Positions 60,323-64,000 of a DNA stretch of 64,000 nt are shown piece after piece. Below the pieces are notes generated by a model. It saw only the letters and a program-made list of their open reading frames with translations. It did no database searches and was not told the origin of the DNA. The first letter of the stretch is position 1, and each line of letters starts with the position of its first letter. The position numbers and the translations under genes were made by a program. Source of the DNA: Clostridiales bacterium (GTDB lineage Bacteria > Bacillota > Clostridia > Lachnospirales > Lachnospiraceae); contig JAGZJZ010000021.1 of NCBI GenBank assembly GCA_018365455.1, positions 1-64,000 of the forward strand, given 5' to 3'.

Positions 60323-61261
60323 ATGGAATTCAAACACAAATCTGTGCTTCTGGAGGAAACAATAGAAGCTCTGAACATAAAACCTGACGGCATTTATGTC
60401 GATGGAACTCTGGGTGGTGGAGGACATGCTTTAGAGATAAGTAAACGGCTGTCTGACAAAGGCAGACTGATTGGAATCGATCAGGATGCAGACGCAATAG
60501 AAGCGGCAAGGCAGCGCTTAGGGGAGTTTAAAGATAAAGTAACGATTATCCGCAGTAATTACTGCGATATGAAAAAGGAACTGGCAAACATACAGATTAC
60601 ATCAGTTGATGGGATAATTTTGGATCTAGGTGTTTCCTCCTACCAATTGGATACGGCAGACCGCGGCTTTACTTACAGAGAAGACGCACCACTGGACATG
60701 AGAATGGATCAGCGTCAGAGCATGACTGCTAAGGATATTGTAAATGAGTATAGCGAAATGGATCTATATCGAATCATTCGCGATTACGGGGAAGACAAAT
60801 TTGCAAAGAATATAGCCAAGCATATTGTAAGTGCGAGAAATGTAAAAGCATTAGAAACAACTGGGGAGTTAATTAATGTTATAAAAGCGGCTATTCCAAT
60901 GAAATTCCGGGCAGTAGGAGGACACCCGGCCAAAAAGACGTTCCAGGCCATAAGAATCGAATTAAACAGAGAATTAGAAGTACTACGGGATTCTCTGGAT
61001 GACATGATAGAACTTCTGAATGATGACGGGCGAATATGTATTATCACCTTTCATTCGTTGGAAGACAGGATTGTAAAGACTATTTTCAAAAAAAATGAGG
61101 ATCCATGTACCTGTCCGAGAGAGTTTCCGATTTGTGTATGTGGGAAAACATCCAAAGGAAAAGTGATAACCAGAAAACCAATACTGCCAGGCGAACAGGA
61201 GCTTGAAGAGAACAAGAGGTCAAAAAGTTCGAAACTACGTGTATTTGAACGCAGGCTGTAA
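60323..61261 (+). CDS. rsmH: 16S rRNA (cytosine-1402-N4)-methyltransferase
   Basis: SAM-dependent methyltransferase of 312 residues (formerly MraW). HKSVLLEE start, SAM motif VDGTLGGGGHALEI, DLGVSSYQLD, and the C-terminal ITFHSLEDRIVK and KRSKSSKLRVFER blocks. Second gene of the division cluster, GGGGAGGAC ahead of the ATG. Confidence 0.95.
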   Translation: MEFKHKSVLLEETIEALNIKPDGIYVDGTLGGGGHALEISKRLSDKGRLIGIDQDADAIEAARQRLGEFKDKVTIIRSNYCDMKKELANIQITSVDGIILDLGVSSYQLDTADRGFTYREDAPLDMRMDQRQSMTAKDIVNEYSEMDLYRIIRDYGEDKFAKNIAKHIVSARNVKALETTGELINVIKAAIPMKFRAVGGHPAKKTFQAIRIELNRELEVLRDSLDDMIELLNDDGRICIITFHSLEDRIVKTIFKKNEDPCTCPREFPICVCGKTSKGKVITRKPILPGEQELEENKRSKSSKLRVFERRL

Positions 61262-61386
61262 TCAGAATCTGTAAGAAAAACGAATAGATTAGATACAGAC
61301 TGTATTCATAAGCAAATGGTGAGGCGGATATCAAATGTTCGTTTCACTGTAAAATACGCAGAGATAGCGGGGTAAGGAGAAGCTAA

Positions 61387-61914
61387 ATGAATAGATCAGC
61401 CAGAAGACCGGAACACGGTTACGCGAGAAGAAATCAGCAGCAGACAAGAGCATACGTTGACGGCAATACGGCAAGAGAGCTTCAGGCAGTTCCACGTAGG
61501 AGAGAAAACAGGCCTGTAAGACAGGAACCACAGCGAAAGAGAAGGCCGGCAACAAGTCAGAAAACCAGAAAAAATCGGGAAAAAGCATTGCAAATGAACT
61601 TTGCATATGTTATATTCTTAACGGCGGCAGCAGTAGCAACCCTTTTTGTATGTGTGAACTATTTACAGTTACAGGCAGCAAATACAGCCCATCGGAAAAA
61701 TGTTACAGATCTGGAGAGCCAGCTCAGTTCTTTGAAATTAGCAAATGATACGAAATACGACGAAACCATGGCATCTGTTGATTTGGAAAAAATCAAAGAT
61801 ATTGCGATTAATGAACTTGGCATGGTATATGCCGAGCAAGGACAAATCATTAATTATAATAGTCAGGATGGCGACTATGTAAGACAATACGAAGATGTAC
61901 CAACCAATAAGTAG
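61387..61914 (+). CDS. FtsL-like septum formation protein
   Basis: Bitopic protein of 175 residues: a basic Arg/Gln-rich cytoplasmic tail of about 70 residues, a single membrane helix (about 76-95), then a coiled-coil outer segment (LESQLSSLKLANDTKYDET) and a short conserved-looking end with DIAINELGMVYAEQGQ. Sequence is poorly conserved in FtsL/DivIC, so the assignment rests on topology and its place between rsmH and the penicillin-binding protein. The Arg-rich cytoplasmic tail is longer than in typical FtsL. GTAAGGAG precedes the ATG. Confidence 0.85.
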   Translation: MNRSARRPEHGYARRNQQQTRAYVDGNTARELQAVPRRRENRPVRQEPQRKRRPATSQKTRKNREKALQMNFAYVIFLTAAAVATLFVCVNYLQLQAANTAHRKNVTDLESQLSSLKLANDTKYDETMASVDLEKIKDIAINELGMVYAEQGQIINYNSQDGDYVRQYEDVPTNK

Positions 61915-61923
61915 GTGATATGA

Positions 61924-64000
61924 TTGGCATCAGAAAGAAATAGAGACAGAAAACGAAATACTAAAAAAATATTTACCAAAAAAATGCAAATAAAGCTTAT
62001 GGCTATATTTGCATTCGTTTTATTAGCGCTTGTAGGATTGAATGTCCGGATAGCGTATATCACGGCAAAGAGCGGTGATAAATACGCAAGGAAGGTATTA
62101 TCACAACAGCAGTACGACAGTCGTACCATTCCGTTCAGGCGGGGAGAAATCCTGGATCGGAATGGAAATATTATGGCGAGAAGTGAGAAAGTCTATAATG
62201 TAGTTCTGGACTGCTTTGCAATTAATGCCGATGAGGATTTTATAGAACCCACCATCAGCGCTTTATCTGCGACATTGGGTGTGGATGAATCGGAAATACG
62301 CAAAGTTATCACTTCTGAGGAAACCAAGGACAGCCAGTACCAGGTCATTAAAAGAGAAGTGACGATGGAAGATAAGCAGAAATATGAGGAATATACAGAT
62401 TTATCCCAAGATCGAAAGCTGAGCGACGCAAAACGGCAGGAGCTGGAAAACGTGCAGGGTGTATGGTTTGAGGAGGATTTCATACGAAAGTATCCCTTTA
62501 ACAGCCTGGCAAGTAATGTACTGGGATTTTCTAATGACTTGAATGATGGTATTGTAGGGCTGGAGTCCTATTACAACGATGTATTAAATGGAGTTGACGG
62601 ACGGGAATTCGGATATCTGAATGAAGATTCCGAGCTTCAGCGGACCACGGTGGAACCCACCAATGGGAAAAGCCTGGTATCTACGATTGACGTTAACATC
62701 CAGCAGGTAGTGGAAAAATATATCAAAGAATTTGATGATATGTATAAAGGCGGCCCATGGGAAGAATTTGCAGGTCATGGAAGTAAAAATACCGGTGTTA
62801 TTGTAGGGGATCCCAATACGGGAGAGATCCTGGCAATGGCAACTAATCAGGCATTCGATTTAAATGATCCGGAAAACCTGGATGGATGGTATACGAAAAA
62901 GCAGATCGAGGCAATGACGGATGATGAATATGTAGCAGCCCTGAATGGGCTTTGGAGCAATTTCTGTGTTTCCGGAGCATTTGAACTGGGTTCCACTTAT
63001 AAACCTGTGGTTGTGGCATCCGCTTTGGAAGGCGGATTTGCAGATGACTCTGACCATTATTATTGTAACGGCTATCTGCAGTATGGATCGGAACCGCCGA
63101 TTTACTGTGATAACCGAAACGGACATCAGGATGAAACACTAAGCGATGTAGTTAAGAACTCCTGTAATGTGGGTATGATGGAAATTGCTGAGAAAATGGG
63201 AGTGGATGCTTTTGTTAAATATCAGGAATTATTTAATTTCGGTAAAAAAACCGGAATTGATCTGCCAAATGAAAATGCAGGAATTTTATATAACAGCAAC
63301 AATATGCATGTAATTGAACTGGCAACCAACTCCTTCGGGCAGGGATTTACTGCTTCCATGGTTCAGGAGTTTGCGGCATTTTCAACCGTTGTAAACGGCG
63401 GTAACTACTATCGCCCTCACATGGTAAAACAGGTACTGGATTCCAAAGGCGGAGTTGCAAAAGATATGGATCCGCTGCTGTTAAGTCAGCCGGTTTCCTC
63501 TAAGAATTCTTCCTTAGTAAAGGAATATCTGGAAGCCGTAGTAAAGGAAGGTACCGGGCAGAAAGCCCAGATTTCCGGTTATCGTATCGGTGGTAAGACT
63601 GGTACGGCGGAGACGCTTCCCCGTGGAGAAGACCGTTATATCGTCTCCTTTATCGGAGCAGTACCAATAGACGATCCCCAGGTGGTAATTTACACCGTTG
63701 TGGATGAACCAAACGTAGAAGATCAGGAAATCGGTGGGTATTCCATGGAGATTTCCAAAAAGATTCTTTCGGAAATACTGCCATATCTGGGTATTTATCC
63801 CACAGAAGAGATTACGGATGATGAACGTAATACCCTGGGCATGAAGACCGGAGAAAATGCAGACGGCACAACAGATGGAACTACGGATGGAACTGCGGAT
63901 GGTACTTCAGACGGTACAGATGGGAATACAGATGGTACAGCCCAAAACGGATTGCCGCAGGATCAGAACTATGTAGAGCCTTTAGAAGACACGGGTGAGC
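61924..64000 (+). CDS. Class B penicillin-binding protein (FtsI/SpoVD type), 3' end outside window
   Basis: Septal or sporulation transpeptidase; 692 codons are visible and the frame is still open at the window edge. Translation probably starts at TTG 61924 behind AGGTGAT, because the ATG at 61919 runs into a stop. One N-terminal helix (about 20-42), a dimerisation domain, then the transpeptidase domain with S357-T-Y-K360, S413-C-N415 and K558-T-G. The last residues are a low-complexity Asp-Gly-Thr repeat (about 643-675), which may be a linker to C-terminal PASTA domains as in SpoVD. Those would lie beyond the window. Confidence 0.93.
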   Translation, partial: MASERNRDRKRNTKKIFTKKMQIKLMAIFAFVLLALVGLNVRIAYITAKSGDKYARKVLSQQQYDSRTIPFRRGEILDRNGNIMARSEKVYNVVLDCFAINADEDFIEPTISALSATLGVDESEIRKVITSEETKDSQYQVIKREVTMEDKQKYEEYTDLSQDRKLSDAKRQELENVQGVWFEEDFIRKYPFNSLASNVLGFSNDLNDGIVGLESYYNDVLNGVDGREFGYLNEDSELQRTTVEPTNGKSLVSTIDVNIQQVVEKYIKEFDDMYKGGPWEEFAGHGSKNTGVIVGDPNTGEILAMATNQAFDLNDPENLDGWYTKKQIEAMTDDEYVAALNGLWSNFCVSGAFELGSTYKPVVVASALEGGFADDSDHYYCNGYLQYGSEPPIYCDNRNGHQDETLSDVVKNSCNVGMMEIAEKMGVDAFVKYQELFNFGKKTGIDLPNENAGILYNSNNMHVIELATNSFGQGFTASMVQEFAAFSTVVNGGNYYRPHMVKQVLDSKGGVAKDMDPLLLSQPVSSKNSSLVKEYLEAVVKEGTGQKAQISGYRIGGKTGTAETLPRGEDRYIVSFIGAVPIDDPQVVIYTVVDEPNVEDQEIGGYSMEISKKILSEILPYLGIYPTEEITDDERNTLGMKTGENADGTTDGTTDGTADGTSDGTDGNTDGTAQNGLPQDQNYVEPLEDTGE

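Overview
The window looks like a chromosome segment of a low-to-moderate G+C, probably spore-forming member of the Firmicutes, most likely a gut Clostridia/Lachnospiraceae-type bacterium. The evidence is two YesM/YesN-type two-component systems paired with CUT1-type sugar ABC transporters, a MurE with the DNPR motif of meso-diaminopimelate ligases, a PASTA-domain Ser/Thr kinase with its PP2C phosphatase, a Spo0E-like peptide, a holin-like type I toxin, strong AGGAGG ribosome binding sites and many TTGACA/TATAAT promoters with 17-bp spacers. The species assignment is inference; no rRNA or tRNA gene is visible.

Layout. (1) 1-6370: solute-binding lipoprotein, two permeases and a GH116 glycosidase, facing the response regulator and sensor kinase (6370-9412, minus strand) that probably control them. 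(2) 9453-13868: a DeoR-family repressor divergent from a tagatose/fructose-bisphosphate aldolase, a galactitol-1-phosphate dehydrogenase-like enzyme and a PfkB kinase, i.e. a galactitol/tagatose-type catabolic unit with repeated operator candidates in between. (3) 13883-17349: a VTT/DedA-like membrane protein, then a KDPG aldolase (fused to a VOC-like domain) and a KDG kinase. These are transcribed from a consensus promoter through a 310-nt leader made of about 26 copies of a 12-nt A-rich repeat. (4) 17602-22691: a TetR/radical-SAM operon with two palindromic operators on its promoter, an ABC-F ribosome-protection-type protein with a long leader carrying short ORFs, and an A+T-rich orphan gene that resembles a histidyl-tRNA-synthetase catalytic core without the anticodon-binding domain. 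(5) 23030-31917: a second YesN/YesM plus solute-binding protein, permeases and a GH35 beta-galactosidase, with a 16-bp hairpin after the binding-protein gene. (6) 31972-34973: a NiCo-type riboswitch in front of a cation diffusion facilitator, a convergent MATE exporter, and a type I toxin-antitoxin locus. (7) 35235-39877: an OmpR-type two-component system and an ABC exporter with two membrane proteins.

(8) 40172-58944 is core housekeeping: recQ, murE, priA, def, fmt, a zinc metallopeptidase, rsmB, rlmN, PP2C phosphatase, PASTA kinase, rsgA, rpe, thiamine pyrophosphokinase, ychF, lgt and a Spo0E-like gene. (9) From 59000 to the end is the start of the division/cell-wall cluster: mraZ, rsmH, an ftsL-like gene and a class B penicillin-binding protein cut off by the window edge. 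The 740 bp before mraZ hold an unusual excess of GTGG boxes of the MraZ operator type, on both strands.

How it works together: two separate sense-import-hydrolyse modules feed sugars into the cell. The DeoR-controlled aldolase/dehydrogenase/kinase unit and the KDG kinase/KDPG aldolase pair are intracellular catabolic branches. The right half supplies replication restart, translation maturation, ribosome modification, phosphosignalling and cell-wall growth. The best candidates for something not yet described are the tandem-repeat leader of the aldolase operon, the HisRS-core-like orphan, the dispersed MraZ box clusters, the TetR/radical-SAM operon of unknown substrate and the toxin mRNA with complementary ends.
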